From NCBI GenBank assembly GCA_043822165.1, contig JBDRCA010000163.1, positions 1-33,322 on the forward strand: DNA of 33,322 nucleotides. Direction: 5' to 3'. Below are positions 14,106 through 22,303 of this stretch, in pieces. A model generated the notes under the pieces. That model did not search any database, had not been told where the DNA came from, and was given only the letters and a program-made list of their open reading frames with translations. Position numbers and translations under genes: made by a program. Within the stretch, counting starts at the first letter, position 1; each line of letters starts with the position of its first letter. The stretch is from SCGC-AAA252-I15 sp043822165 (lineage in GTDB: Archaea > Altiarchaeota > Altiarchaeia > IMC4 > SCGC-AAA252-I15).

Positions 14106-15335
14106 ATGCTCCGCCAGGGCCTTATCGGATTCAGCGCAATCCTCGGCGCATCCGTCCTATCCTACGTCTACCACTTCATACTCGTGCGCCTGCTCGACAC
14201 CGGCACCTACGGAAGCCTATCAATCATAATCGGCCTGTTCACGATATTCATAATACCTACTCAGAGCATCCAGCGGATTCTGGCAAGGGATGTCGCTAAG
14301 CTCTACCACGGCGGCGGGGAGGATGAGGCCCGCCATCTTCTGCGAAGCAGCGCAAAGACGGTTTCAGTAATAGGCGTGGTCGTCGGAGTCATCTTTCTTG
14401 CGTCGGCTTACGCGGTCTCAGCGATATATGATGAGCCCAGGTTAATCGCCCCGCTTATCGCCCTGGCGTTTCTCGCGCCCTTCTGGTATGTTCTCCACGT
14501 CTTCAAGGGATACATACAAGGGAGGGAGAAGATGATGGTCTTGGGCACTACGATAGTCATCGAGCAGGCAGTCAAAGTCGTCGTTGGGACTGCCCTCGTG
14601 TTGCTTGGGTTTTCCTTGTTCGGAGCGGGTGCGGCCATAGGCTCAGGCGTCCTAGTGGCGCTGCCTTTCATGCTCATCTTTTGCTTGAAAGACTTCACAG
14701 GCAGTGTGAAGAAATACAAGACCTCGTTCACGGCATCTTTCACGAAAATATTCATGGCAGACGTCTTGCTCATGGTATTCATATTCCTCGACTTATTCTT
14801 CGTGAAATACTATCTGGGCTCAACGCAGGCAGGCTACTACAACGTAGCGGCATTAACGTCCAAGGTCCTCATGTACTCCATGTTCGGCATAATGCTCGCA
14901 TTCCTCCCGAGAGCAAGCAAGCTTTCTATCCGGGATGATTGGGGGAAAATCAGGGTTCTCATGGTGAAGTCTGCGGCCATACTTTTGCCCCTGTTTCTCT
15001 TTCTCATAGTGTTCACAGAACCAATTGTCACGATATCATACACCAGGGATTATCTGCCCGCGGTTCCGGCGCTTCGAATCCTTCTCGCAGGCATGTTCAT
15101 CTACGCGCTCTTCAACATCCCCCTTAATCTTTTGTGGAGCCAGAAAGAGGAGGACTACCCGCTCGCATTGGCGGCGGCGATAATAGTCGTGGACGCAATA
15201 CTCCTGTACTTCCTAATCCCAAGATACGGGCTAACTGGAGCGGCACTGTCAACGACGCTAGCAGCTACCCTGCTTCTTGCTGCATCATACGCCAAAGTAG
15301 CTGGCATGCGCAAATTTAATGCCCCCGTCAAATAA
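14106..15335 (+). CDS. polysaccharide flippase (Wzx/MATE-like)
   Basis: A 409-residue integral membrane protein with about twelve hydrophobic helices. It starts MLRQGLIGFSAILGASVLSY and keeps the family's short loops, for example the cytoplasmic FKGYIQGREKMMVLG and the late SQKEEDYPLALAAAIIVVDA. The pattern is that of polysaccharide biosynthesis (RfbX/Wzx) flippases, which move lipid-linked sugars from the inner to the outer face of the membrane. It is the only transporter of this kind here, so it is the likely exit for the glycans whose sugar donors are made by the flanking genes. Ten bases separate it from the UbiA gene. Confidence 0.85.
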   Translation: MLRQGLIGFSAILGASVLSYVYHFILVRLLDTGTYGSLSIIIGLFTIFIIPTQSIQRILARDVAKLYHGGGEDEARHLLRSSAKTVSVIGVVVGVIFLASAYAVSAIYDEPRLIAPLIALAFLAPFWYVLHVFKGYIQGREKMMVLGTTIVIEQAVKVVVGTALVLLGFSLFGAGAAIGSGVLVALPFMLIFCLKDFTGSVKKYKTSFTASFTKIFMADVLLMVFIFLDLFFVKYYLGSTQAGYYNVAALTSKVLMYSMFGIMLAFLPRASKLSIRDDWGKIRVLMVKSAAILLPLFLFLIVFTEPIVTISYTRDYLPAVPALRILLAGMFIYALFNIPLNLLWSQKEEDYPLALAAAIIVVDAILLYFLIPRYGLTGAALSTTLAATLLLAASYAKVAGMRKFNAPVK

Positions 15336-15345
15336 TATCCTTTAA

Positions 15346-16203
15346 ATGAAAGACACCATCGCGCTGATGCGCCTGCCCCAGTGGTACAAAAACATCGTCG
15401 TATTCCTCGCCTTATTCTTCACGAACAACATGTTCAACATGCCGCTTCTCTCAAAGACTATCTTAGGTTTCATAAGCCTTTGCTTCGTCTCCTCGGCATA
15501 CTACATCGTAAACGACATACACGACGCCCCGCAAGACCGCAAACACCCGGAAAAGAAAAACCGCCCAATAGCATCCGGAAAAATAAGCGTACCCGCGGCA
15601 TGGACGCTAAGCATCACACTCTTCGCGGTATCGCTTGCATCAGCATACCAGCTAAAGCCGGTCTTCGCTCTCTTCCCCGCGGCGCTCTATCTAATAAACA
15701 TCCTATACTCCTACTCATTGAGGAAAATCGCGCTCGTAGACGTACACGTCATATCCCTCAACTTTCTATTGAAGGCAACAGCCGGCGCAGTCCTCATAGA
15801 TGTGCCCGCAAGCGTGTGGCTCATAGCATCAGTCTACTTCATAGCCTTATTTCTCGCAGTCTCGAAAAGACTCGGAGAACTAATGCTTCTTGGCGATGAA
15901 GCCCCGAAATTCAAGCAAGTCTACGAAGTCTACACACGCGAGCTTCTAGAGCGCATGATGCTCATAATAGTATCCATACTTCTTTTCACATACATCATGT
16001 ACACCTTCAAGGCGCACGAGAAACCATACATGATGCTCACCATCCCGTTCGCGTCATTCATGATCTTCAGGTACATGTACTTTATCTCAGTAAACCACGA
16101 GGCTGTAAGGCGCGCAGAATACATCTTCCGCGACAAGCAGATGCTCGCATGCTTTGCATTGTGGATTACTACAAGCTTCGTCATCCTAAAGTTTGTATTA
16201 TGA
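15346..16203 (+). CDS. UbiA-family phosphoribosyl-polyprenyl synthase-like
   Basis: A 285-residue UbiA prenyltransferase with eight or nine membrane helices. The start, MRLPQWYKNIVVFLALFF, and the Asp-rich site NDIHDAPQDRKHPEKKNRPI are typical of decaprenyl-phosphate phosphoribosyltransferases (Rv3806c type), which join phosphoribosyl pyrophosphate to a polyprenyl phosphate. A second Asp motif is in YSLRKIALVDVHVIS. In mycobacteria this starts the route to decaprenyl-phospho-arabinose. In an archaeon the acceptor would be dolichyl- or similar phosphate; this is inference. Its stop overlaps the PHP gene by 4 bases, and the flippase gene is just upstream. Confidence 0.8.
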   Translation: MKDTIALMRLPQWYKNIVVFLALFFTNNMFNMPLLSKTILGFISLCFVSSAYYIVNDIHDAPQDRKHPEKKNRPIASGKISVPAAWTLSITLFAVSLASAYQLKPVFALFPAALYLINILYSYSLRKIALVDVHVISLNFLLKATAGAVLIDVPASVWLIASVYFIALFLAVSKRLGELMLLGDEAPKFKQVYEVYTRELLERMMLIIVSILLFTYIMYTFKAHEKPYMMLTIPFASFMIFRYMYFISVNHEAVRRAEYIFRDKQMLACFALWITTSFVILKFVL

Positions 16204-16811
16204 AAAAAGACATGCATGTCCACTCCAATCACTCAAGAGACGGTGTGATGGAGGTCCCCGAAATACTTCGGATAGCGAAAGAGCGAGGCCTGGACGGCGT
16301 CGCCATAACAGACCACAACACCATCGCCGGCGGGCTTGAAGGCTTGAAGATATCCCAGGACTACGGGATCCAGGTAACCGTCGGCGCGGAAGTAAAAACC
16401 GACCAAGGCGAAGTCATAGGATACCACATAAACCACGAAATCGAGAGCACCGGCTTCTACGACGTAATAGACGAGATAAAGCGCCAGGGAGGCGTCGTCT
16501 CCATACCACACGCATTCGACGCCCTACGCTCAAGCGCCGTAAACTCCGAGAAACTGCTCGTCGAGTTCAAGGACCAGATAGACTACTTGGAAGTGAACGG
16601 GCGCACCCTCCCCTACTTCAACAACAAGGCCCGCGCCTTCGCGCAGGAACACGGAATACCCGTTATCGGCGGCTCAGACGCCCACATGCCGTGGGAGATA
16701 GGAAACACCTACACGGTATTCGACGACGGTACGAAAGTCGTGGGAAACGGCTCAGTGAAAGCACTATATCCGCTTGTGAGAACGAAGATATACAAGATAT
16801 TCAGAATTTAG
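16200..16811 (+). CDS. PHP-domain metal phosphoesterase
   Basis: A 203-residue single PHP domain. Metal ligands appear in order: HVHSNHS at residues 6-12, the TDHN motif, an EVKTDQGEVIGY strand, the IPHAFD histidine and GSDAHM near the end. These are trinuclear-metal phosphoesterases with varied substrates. I start at ATG 16200, which overlaps the UbiA stop as ATGA; an earlier in-frame ATG at 16149 lies inside the UbiA coding region and would add 17 residues unlike the family. Coupling to UbiA suggests it removes the phosphate from phosphoribosyl-polyprenol, a step carried out by a different protein type in actinobacteria. That is a hypothesis. Its end overlaps the convergent DUF362 gene by 4 bases. 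Confidence 0.8.
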   Translation: MKKDMHVHSNHSRDGVMEVPEILRIAKERGLDGVAITDHNTIAGGLEGLKISQDYGIQVTVGAEVKTDQGEVIGYHINHEIESTGFYDVIDEIKRQGGVVSIPHAFDALRSSAVNSEKLLVEFKDQIDYLEVNGRTLPYFNNKARAFAQEHGIPVIGGSDAHMPWEIGNTYTVFDDGTKVVGNGSVKALYPLVRTKIYKIFRI

Positions 16812-17872
16812 TATTCCCTGAAAAGCCTTCCCCAATCTGTCTTCATGAATTCGTCAATCCTTTTTTTCCCTTCCGTGGGATACCACACGTAGTCGTGGAA
16901 CAAGGCACTGCCCCAGATGCAAAAATGAAAAAGAGGCGTATGAAAAATAAGGGGCTCAAGAATCGAGAGCGCCCCCTTCCTGAAGAGCTGGTCTGCGGCG
17001 ATGACGAGGCTTTTCTTGGCGTGAAAGCCGTAGTCGACTTTAGACACATCCTCTCCCACAACGTCTATCTGGTCGAAGTCGCCGACGCCCAGCCCCCGCT
17101 CATGTGCTATCTTTATGAACGGTATCTGTAAGGGATTGAACCCCATCATCTTGGCTGATACGGCGTCGATTGCGACCTGGTCTTCTGAGGCGAGGATGAA
17201 ATCCTTCACGTGCGGGTGCATGGCCCGCGGGCCCGCCCCGTCGCCTGCGACCGTCCCGTCGGTTACCGCGAAGATTCCTGTGTGAATCTCTTTTTGAATC
17301 ATGAGAAGGTCAACTAGTACCTCGTGAATTTTTTTGTGGCAGTGGTGTCTGCGCGATGTTATAAGCCCTCCGAAGGCGTTTTTCATGGTGCCAGTAATAG
17401 TCGTGTGTCCGTGAGTCTTCTGGGTTGGAAGATGTACCATGTTTTTCCCGATGAACAAATCGGGGATGTGGTTTGTGTTATGGAACACTTCATGCAATGC
17501 GAGAAGCTTCCCCCTTGGCTCATACGGGATCCAGTCAACGCCCGTTAACGGGATAAACTCTAAACCGAATTTTTTCAACACCCTGTCCCACTTATTCAAG
17601 CGCGCACCCTTGACGGGGTCCGTTACGACAGTCCGGTTTTCGACGGGAATAATGTTCCTGTATCCTCCCTCATACAAGGCGTTCAAGACGCCTTCAAGCT
17701 GCCACGGCGTAGTAGAGCAGCCCGGGAAGAAAAGACTCCACGAGAGATTAAGCTTGACGATAGTATCCTTGTCTTTCGGGAGCGCCTCCCGGTAGCCTCC
17801 AAGCTCCATGACCCTCCCGTAATCCGCGACGACGGAATCCGGCCGAGTCTTCAAAACCGCGACTTTGCTCAT
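16808..17872 (-). CDS. DUF362 protein
   Basis: A 354-residue DUF362 protein. Recognisable blocks are VKLNLSW, the central TITGTMKNAFGGLITSRRHHCHKKIHEVLVDL and VTDGTVAGDGAGPRAMHP, followed by ASEDQVAIDAVSAKMMGF, all typical of the family. Function in the family is not settled; some members carry ferredoxin domains, but this one has no Cys cluster. I start at ATG 17872 because a TATA-like box at 17894-17902 lies about 26 bases upstream. A TTG nine bases earlier is also in frame but less likely. Its place inside a glycan locus is unexplained. Confidence 0.75.
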   Translation of the reverse strand: MSKVAVLKTRPDSVVADYGRVMELGGYREALPKDKDTIVKLNLSWSLFFPGCSTTPWQLEGVLNALYEGGYRNIIPVENRTVVTDPVKGARLNKWDRVLKKFGLEFIPLTGVDWIPYEPRGKLLALHEVFHNTNHIPDLFIGKNMVHLPTQKTHGHTTITGTMKNAFGGLITSRRHHCHKKIHEVLVDLLMIQKEIHTGIFAVTDGTVAGDGAGPRAMHPHVKDFILASEDQVAIDAVSAKMMGFNPLQIPFIKIAHERGLGVGDFDQIDVVGEDVSKVDYGFHAKKSLVIAADQLFRKGALSILEPLIFHTPLFHFCIWGSALFHDYVWYPTEGKKRIDEFMKTDWGRLFREY

Positions 17873-17893
17873 GTCAGACAATTTAGACTGAAA

Positions 17894-17902
17894 GAATAAA
17901 TT
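17894..17902 (-). promoter_or_regulatory. TATA-like box for the DUF362 gene
   Basis: On the minus strand the gap reads TTTATTCTT, centred about 26 bases before ATG 17872. The spacing supports a leaderless message and picks this ATG over the upstream TTG. The preceding operon ends at 17905, so the gene is probably transcribed separately. Confidence 0.45.
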
Positions 17903-17904
17903 CG

Positions 17905-18822
17905 TTATTTCCTGAAGTAGCCGGCGGTTTCTGAAAGCCCCTCGTCAAGACCGACTTTAGGCTTCCACGAAAGCTTTCTACGCGCAAGCTTTATGTCAAG
18001 GAAAATCCTCCGCACCTCGCCCTTGACTTCAGGCCCGTGGACGGGCAAAACACGTGAACCCGTAATATCCCTTATTTTCCCTGCTATCTCGTTGACGCTT
18101 GTTTCCACTCCGACGCCGATGTTGAATGCTCCCGCCTTGATTTTGCTTGAGATAGCAAGCATGTTCGCTTCCGCGACGTCTCCCACGTAGACGAAGTCCC
18201 TGGTCTGCTCTCCGTCGCCGAAGATTGTCGGGCTCTCGCCTTCCAGGAATTTTTTCGCAAAGATTGCGACGACTCCTGCTTCCCCGTGCGGGTCCTGGCG
18301 GGGCCCGTACACGTTCGAGTAGCGCAGCGCGACATAGTCTATCCCATAAAGGGCGTGGTACGTGTGCAGGAAGCTTTCGACCGAATACTTTGAGGCGCCA
18401 TACGGGCACAAAGGTCTTATGGGATGGTTTTCATCCGCCGGCAGATACTGTGGTTCCCCGTAGACTGCACCCCCAGATGACGCATACACAACCTTCCTGA
18501 CACCCGAATCCCTGCAGGCCTCCAAGAGATTCACGGAACCGGAAATATTCACGTTCGCGTCGAACACCGGGTCCTCAATCGACTTTCGGACGTTAATCTG
18601 CGCAGCCTGATGCACCACGACATCCGGCTCAACTTCGGACAAAACCCGGGAGAGCGCCGGGTCGCAGATGCTCGTCTCGTAAAACTTCACGGCAGAATTA
18701 AGATTCTTTCTGCTCCCGGTTGAGAGGTCATCGACGACAGAGACTTCGAATCCTTCTTGAATCAACCTGTCAGTAATATGGGAGCCTATGAATCCGGCGC
18801 CGCCAGTCACTAAGACCTTCAT
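17905..18822 (-). CDS. NAD-dependent sugar 4-epimerase (GalE-like SDR)
   Basis: A 305-residue extended SDR enzyme. It has the VTGGAGFIGSHITDRL start, VVDDLSTGSRKNL (the NAD-ribose Asp and the GalE-type STG), SSGGAVYGEPQYLPADENHP, and the PYGASKYSVE catalytic Tyr/Lys. RYSNVYGPRQDPHGEAGVVA is the usual late motif of archaeal and bacterial UDP-sugar 4-epimerases. It is last in the operon after UDP-xylose synthase, so it may epimerise UDP-xylose to UDP-arabinose, or be a plain UDP-glucose/galactose epimerase; sequence alone does not separate these. It overlaps the upstream gene by 4 bases. Confidence 0.85.
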   Translation of the reverse strand: MKVLVTGGAGFIGSHITDRLIQEGFEVSVVDDLSTGSRKNLNSAVKFYETSICDPALSRVLSEVEPDVVVHQAAQINVRKSIEDPVFDANVNISGSVNLLEACRDSGVRKVVYASSGGAVYGEPQYLPADENHPIRPLCPYGASKYSVESFLHTYHALYGIDYVALRYSNVYGPRQDPHGEAGVVAIFAKKFLEGESPTIFGDGEQTRDFVYVGDVAEANMLAISSKIKAGAFNIGVGVETSVNEIAGKIRDITGSRVLPVHGPEVKGEVRRIFLDIKLARRKLSWKPKVGLDEGLSETAGYFRK

Positions 18823-19751
18823 TTCAAGCCCTTGAAGTATTCCACCGTCTTGGCAAGACCGTCCTCAAGGGATACAGTCGGCTTCCACTCAAGGATTTTC
18901 TTGGCTTTCGAAATGTCCGGCTGCCTCACCTTCGGGTCATCGACCGGCAAAGGCTTAAAGACTATCTCGGACGAGGAACCAGTAACCTCGATTATTTTTT
19001 CCGCAAGCTCGAGTATCGTCATCTCAGAGGGGTTACCGAGGTTCACGGGCTCGTTTTCACCCGACTTCATAAGCCTTACTATCCCCTCTATGAGATCGTC
19101 TACGTAACAAAATGATCTAGTCTGATGCCCGTCCCCGAACACGGTTAAGGGCTCGTTTTCAATCGCCTGGTTTATGAATGCGGGAATGGCCCGCCCGTCG
19201 CGCGCGCGCATCCTAGGGCCATAAGTATTGAATATCCTGACAATCCTCGTGTCTATGCCGTGAACTCGGTGATAAGCCATAGTCATTGCCTCCGCGAACC
19301 TTTTCGCCTCGTCATAGACGCCGCGCGGCCCAATCGGGTTAACGTTTCCCCAATACGACTCAGGCTGCGGGTGAATAAGCGGGTCCCCATACACCTCGGA
19401 CGTTGAAGCTAGGAAAAAAACCGCCTTCTTAGCGCACGCAAGACCCAGCGCATTATGCGTACCCAGAGAACCAACTTTGAGCGTCTGAATCGGAAGCTCA
19501 AGGTAATCAATAGGGCTTGCGGGAGAGGCGAAATGCATTATGAAATCAAGCTCGCCATCCACTCTAATGAACTTGGAAACATCATGCTCGACGAACTCTA
19601 TGTTCTCCTCCCCCCTAAGATGCTCAATGTTCTTGGAATTGCCGGTAATATAATTGTCCATGCAGACGACCTCAAAACCGTCTGCGACAAGGCGCTCGCA
19701 CAAATGCGAGCCAATAAATCCAGCACCACCGGTTACTAAAACCCTGCTCAT
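18819..19751 (-). CDS. UDP-glucuronate decarboxylase (UDP-xylose synthase)
   Basis: A 310-residue extended SDR of the UXS type, which decarboxylates UDP-glucuronate to UDP-xylose. The key match is STSEVYGDPLIHPQPESYWG followed by NVNPIGPRGVYDEAKRFAEA, with the catalytic Tyr and Lys, and IFNTYGPRMRARDGRAIPAF. These are strict UXS signatures, different from the GalE-like neighbour. Its substrate is the product of the UDP-glucose dehydrogenase gene of the same operon. It overlaps both the GalU gene and the epimerase gene by 4 bases, so the four enzymes should be made together. Confidence 0.92.
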   Translation of the reverse strand: MSRVLVTGGAGFIGSHLCERLVADGFEVVCMDNYITGNSKNIEHLRGEENIEFVEHDVSKFIRVDGELDFIMHFASPASPIDYLELPIQTLKVGSLGTHNALGLACAKKAVFFLASTSEVYGDPLIHPQPESYWGNVNPIGPRGVYDEAKRFAEAMTMAYHRVHGIDTRIVRIFNTYGPRMRARDGRAIPAFINQAIENEPLTVFGDGHQTRSFCYVDDLIEGIVRLMKSGENEPVNLGNPSEMTILELAEKIIEVTGSSSEIVFKPLPVDDPKVRQPDISKAKKILEWKPTVSLEDGLAKTVEYFKGLK

Positions 19752-20599
19752 TTTAATGTCTTAAGATAAGCCTTGAATTCGTCCTTCAAGTCGTCTCGCA
19801 TGAGGGCGTAGTCAACCATGGCCTTAACGTAGTCGATTTTCTTCCCCAAGTCGTAGCGGACTCCCTCAAAGTTGCAGGCATACATCTTCTGTCTCTTGTT
19901 AAGAATCTTTAAGGCGTCGGTAAGCTGTATCTCCCCGCCTTTACCCTTCCTGGTGCTTCGTATCGCGTCGAATATGTCCGGCGTTAAGACGTATCTACCG
20001 ATTATCCCCAGGTTAGACGGCGCATCCTCCGCCTTGGGTTTTTCGACGAGGTCCTTTACAAGGTATATCGACTTTTCGACTTCCTCCCCGTCAACTATTC
20101 CGTATGCATGAACCATATCCTCCAGCACCTCCTCGACGGCGATAATCGGGGACTTGTACTTCCCATACCAGTCGATAATCTGCTTGGTGCACGGAACCTT
20201 AGAATGCACGATGTCATCACCCAGAAGAACCACGAACGGCTCGTCGTTCACGTGCTTTTCAGCGCACAAAATAGCGTGACCCAAACCCATGGCCTCTTTT
20301 TGCCTGATAAAATGAATATCAGCCAAATCCGCGATCCGCTCCATGTCAGCCAAAAGCTTCTCGTTACCCTGCTTTTTCAGTATCATCTCAAGCTCGACGG
20401 AGCGGTCGAAGTGGTCTTCGATCGCTCTTTTGCCGCGCCCGGTGATGATTAGTATGTCGTCTATCCCTGATGCCACGACTTCTTCGACGACCATCTGTAT
20501 GGCGGGTTTGTCAACGAGCGGCAGCATCTCCTTGGGTTGGGCTTTAGTTGCCGGCAGAAATCTTGTTCCGTGGCCTGCGGCCGGTATTACTGCTTTCAT
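19748..20599 (-). CDS. galU: UTP-glucose-1-phosphate uridylyltransferase
   Basis: A 283-residue nucleotidyltransferase that makes UDP-glucose from UTP and glucose-1-phosphate. AVIPAAGHGTRFLPATKAQP is the GalU nucleotide loop, followed by KEMLPLVDKPAIQMVVEE, VVLLGDDIVH and YGIVDGEEVEKSIYLVKDLV. KGKGGEIQLTDALKIL is the late family motif. A GGTGA site six bases before the ATG lies in the end of the upstream UDP-glucose dehydrogenase gene. The product feeds UDP-glucose dehydrogenase, so the operon order (dehydrogenase, GalU, UXS, epimerase) covers a whole path from glucose-1-phosphate to pentose donors. Confidence 0.92.
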   Translation of the reverse strand: MKAVIPAAGHGTRFLPATKAQPKEMLPLVDKPAIQMVVEEVVASGIDDILIITGRGKRAIEDHFDRSVELEMILKKQGNEKLLADMERIADLADIHFIRQKEAMGLGHAILCAEKHVNDEPFVVLLGDDIVHSKVPCTKQIIDWYGKYKSPIIAVEEVLEDMVHAYGIVDGEEVEKSIYLVKDLVEKPKAEDAPSNLGIIGRYVLTPDIFDAIRSTRKGKGGEIQLTDALKILNKRQKMYACNFEGVRYDLGKKIDYVKAMVDYALMRDDLKDEFKAYLKTLK

Positions 20600-20605
20600 T
20601 TCACG

Positions 20606-21898
20606 TCACCAACATAATCCTTCATAAGATACGTCTTTCGGGAGAAGGTCGGTATTTACTATCTTTCTTGTGTCAAATATCTTCTTCTCCTTCATTGATG
20701 AGCAGTCAATGCTTTTAAATTCCTTCCACTCCGTCAGGACGAGCGCAAGGCTCGCGTCTTTGAGTGCCTCTTTCGCAGATGAACAGTAGGTTACCTTGTC
20801 TCCTAATGCTTTCTCGGCGTTCGCGCGCGCCTGCGGGTCGTATGCATAAATGTTCGCCCCCTCTTTAGCGAGCGCAGCTACTATTGGAATGGCGGGGCTC
20901 TCCCGTATGTCATCTGTCCCCTCCTTGAATGCCAAACCCAAAACACCGATTCTTTTCCCCTTAAGGGGGGCGTACTTTTTCTTGACGAGCTCTACTACGC
21001 GCCTGGGCTGGTTCCTGTTGACTTCAAGCACGCTTTCAAGCAGCAGGGGTTTGGTGCCGACTTTTTTCGCCTTGTATACGAGGGCTGAAACATCCTTGGG
21101 GAAGCAGGAGCCTCCGAATCCGGGGCCGGCGTTCAAAAAATTCGGGGAAATCCTCTTGTCCATGCCGACTCCCTTGGCGACGTCATAAACGTCAATTCCC
21201 ATTTCCTTGCACATGTTGCCGACCTCGTTTATAAAGCTTATCTTAGTGGCTAAAAGAGAATTAGAGGTATACTTTATCATCTCCGCAGTCTTAAGGTTAG
21301 TCCGAAGCACGGGGGAAGTAAAGTCGAAGTAGATGCTCTCTACGAGGTCTCCGGACTTCTGGTCGATTGAGCCTATTACTATGCGGTCTGGGTTTGCGAA
21401 GTCTTGGAGGGCGACGCCTTCCCGCAGGAATTCCGGGTTCATGGCAACACCGAAGTCTTTGCCTGCTTTTTTCCCGGAGTGTTTTTCGACGAGCGGTATT
21501 ACGACTTCTTCGGTCGAGCCGGGGATGACGGTGCTTTTTACGACGACTACGTGGTAGTCTTCCTTGTCTTTCAGTATTCTCCCGATGTCTTCGGCGACCT
21601 GTCTCACGTACTTTAAGTCGACTTGTCCTTCGCTGCTAGAAGGCGTCCCCACACTAATAAAAGTTGCATCCGTTGAGAGCACTGCTTCGCGCAGATTGCT
21701 CGTCGCCTTAAGGTTTCTCCCGACGACGACGGCTAGTATGTCGTCTAGTCCTTCCTCGTATATGGGGGCTATCTTCGAGTTTATGAGCGCTACTTTTTCC
21801 TCGTCTACGTCGACGCAGACTACGTTGTGCCCTTTTTCCGCGAATCCCGCGCCCGTTACAAGCCCTACGTATCCTGTGCCTACTATTGAGATGTTCAT
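20606..21898 (-). CDS. UDP-glucose 6-dehydrogenase
   Basis: A 430-residue UDP-glucose dehydrogenase that oxidises UDP-glucose to UDP-glucuronate with two NAD+. NAD-binding GTGYVG is at residues 7-12, the DPDR-type block appears as ALQDFANPDRIVIG, the middle helix as EMIKYTSNSLLATKISFINE, and the catalytic Cys in GPGFGGSCFPKD. Start ATG 21898 is preferred over a TTG two codons upstream. UDP-glucuronate made here can be used by the UXS in the operon and by the 4-epimerase at 2751-3686. Archaeal homologues (AglM) supply uronic acids for S-layer N-glycans. Confidence 0.92.
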   Translation of the reverse strand: MNISIVGTGYVGLVTGAGFAEKGHNVVCVDVDEEKVALINSKIAPIYEEGLDDILAVVVGRNLKATSNLREAVLSTDATFISVGTPSSSEGQVDLKYVRQVAEDIGRILKDKEDYHVVVVKSTVIPGSTEEVVIPLVEKHSGKKAGKDFGVAMNPEFLREGVALQDFANPDRIVIGSIDQKSGDLVESIYFDFTSPVLRTNLKTAEMIKYTSNSLLATKISFINEVGNMCKEMGIDVYDVAKGVGMDKRISPNFLNAGPGFGGSCFPKDVSALVYKAKKVGTKPLLLESVLEVNRNQPRRVVELVKKKYAPLKGKRIGVLGLAFKEGTDDIRESPAIPIVAALAKEGANIYAYDPQARANAEKALGDKVTYCSSAKEALKDASLALVLTEWKEFKSIDCSSMKEKKIFDTRKIVNTDLLPKDVSYEGLCW

Positions 21899-21911
21899 CT
21901 TCAAAGGTGAT

Positions 21912-21921
21912 TTAAAATATA
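21912..21921. promoter_or_regulatory. divergent TATA-like region, UDP-glucose operon / cupin
   Basis: TTAAAATATA at 21912-21921 lies about 25 bases before the cupin ATG on the plus strand. Read on the minus strand it is about 19 bases before the UDP-glucose dehydrogenase ATG. One AT-rich element may therefore serve both directions in this 42-base gap. Confidence 0.4.
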
Positions 21922-21940
21922 CTCTGGCTATTAATTAAAT

Positions 21941-22303
21941 ATGAGGTTTATAGACGTCAAAGTCATCGATAAGCCGTGGGGCCGGGAAATCATAATCGGC
22001 GTCGAAGACGAGTACGCAGGAAAGATAATCGAGGTCACTAAAGGGCACAGGTTAAGCTACCAGTACCACGAGCGCAAGAAGGAGACCATGCACGTCTATG
22101 CCGGGGAGATGAAGCTTATCCACGAGGACGGTGAAATAGTGATGAAGCCCGGCGACTCCATCACGCTTCACCCGGGAGACAAGCACCGGATAGAGGCGTT
22201 AACGGACGTGAAAGTAATCGAAGTATCAACATCCCACCTCGATGATGTCGTAAGAATCGAGGACGACTACGGCAGAATAGAAAAAGACGAAGTCATAGAA
22301 TAG
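21941..22303 (+). CDS. cupin, mannose-6-phosphate isomerase type II-like
   Basis: A 120-residue cupin. KPWGREIIIGVEDEYAGKII and GHRLSYQYHERKKETMHVY, then GEIVMKPGDSITLHPGDKHRIEA, match the C-terminal cupin of bifunctional phosphomannose isomerase/GDP-mannose pyrophosphorylase, here as a stand-alone domain. His and Glu metal ligands are in the HERKKETMHV and GDKHRIEA stretches. It could convert mannose-6-phosphate and fructose-6-phosphate, but such small cupins are diverse and function is uncertain. Its 3' end overlaps the convergent NAD synthetase gene by 11 bases. Confidence 0.7.
   Translation: MRFIDVKVIDKPWGREIIIGVEDEYAGKIIEVTKGHRLSYQYHERKKETMHVYAGEMKLIHEDGEIVMKPGDSITLHPGDKHRIEALTDVKVIEVSTSHLDDVVRIEDDYGRIEKDEVIE

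Noticed and set aside
16149..16199. An earlier in-frame ATG for the PHP protein
   Set aside because: The extra 17 residues are encoded within UbiA and precede the HVH motif by more than the family allows; ATG 16200 gives the usual ATGA coupling.
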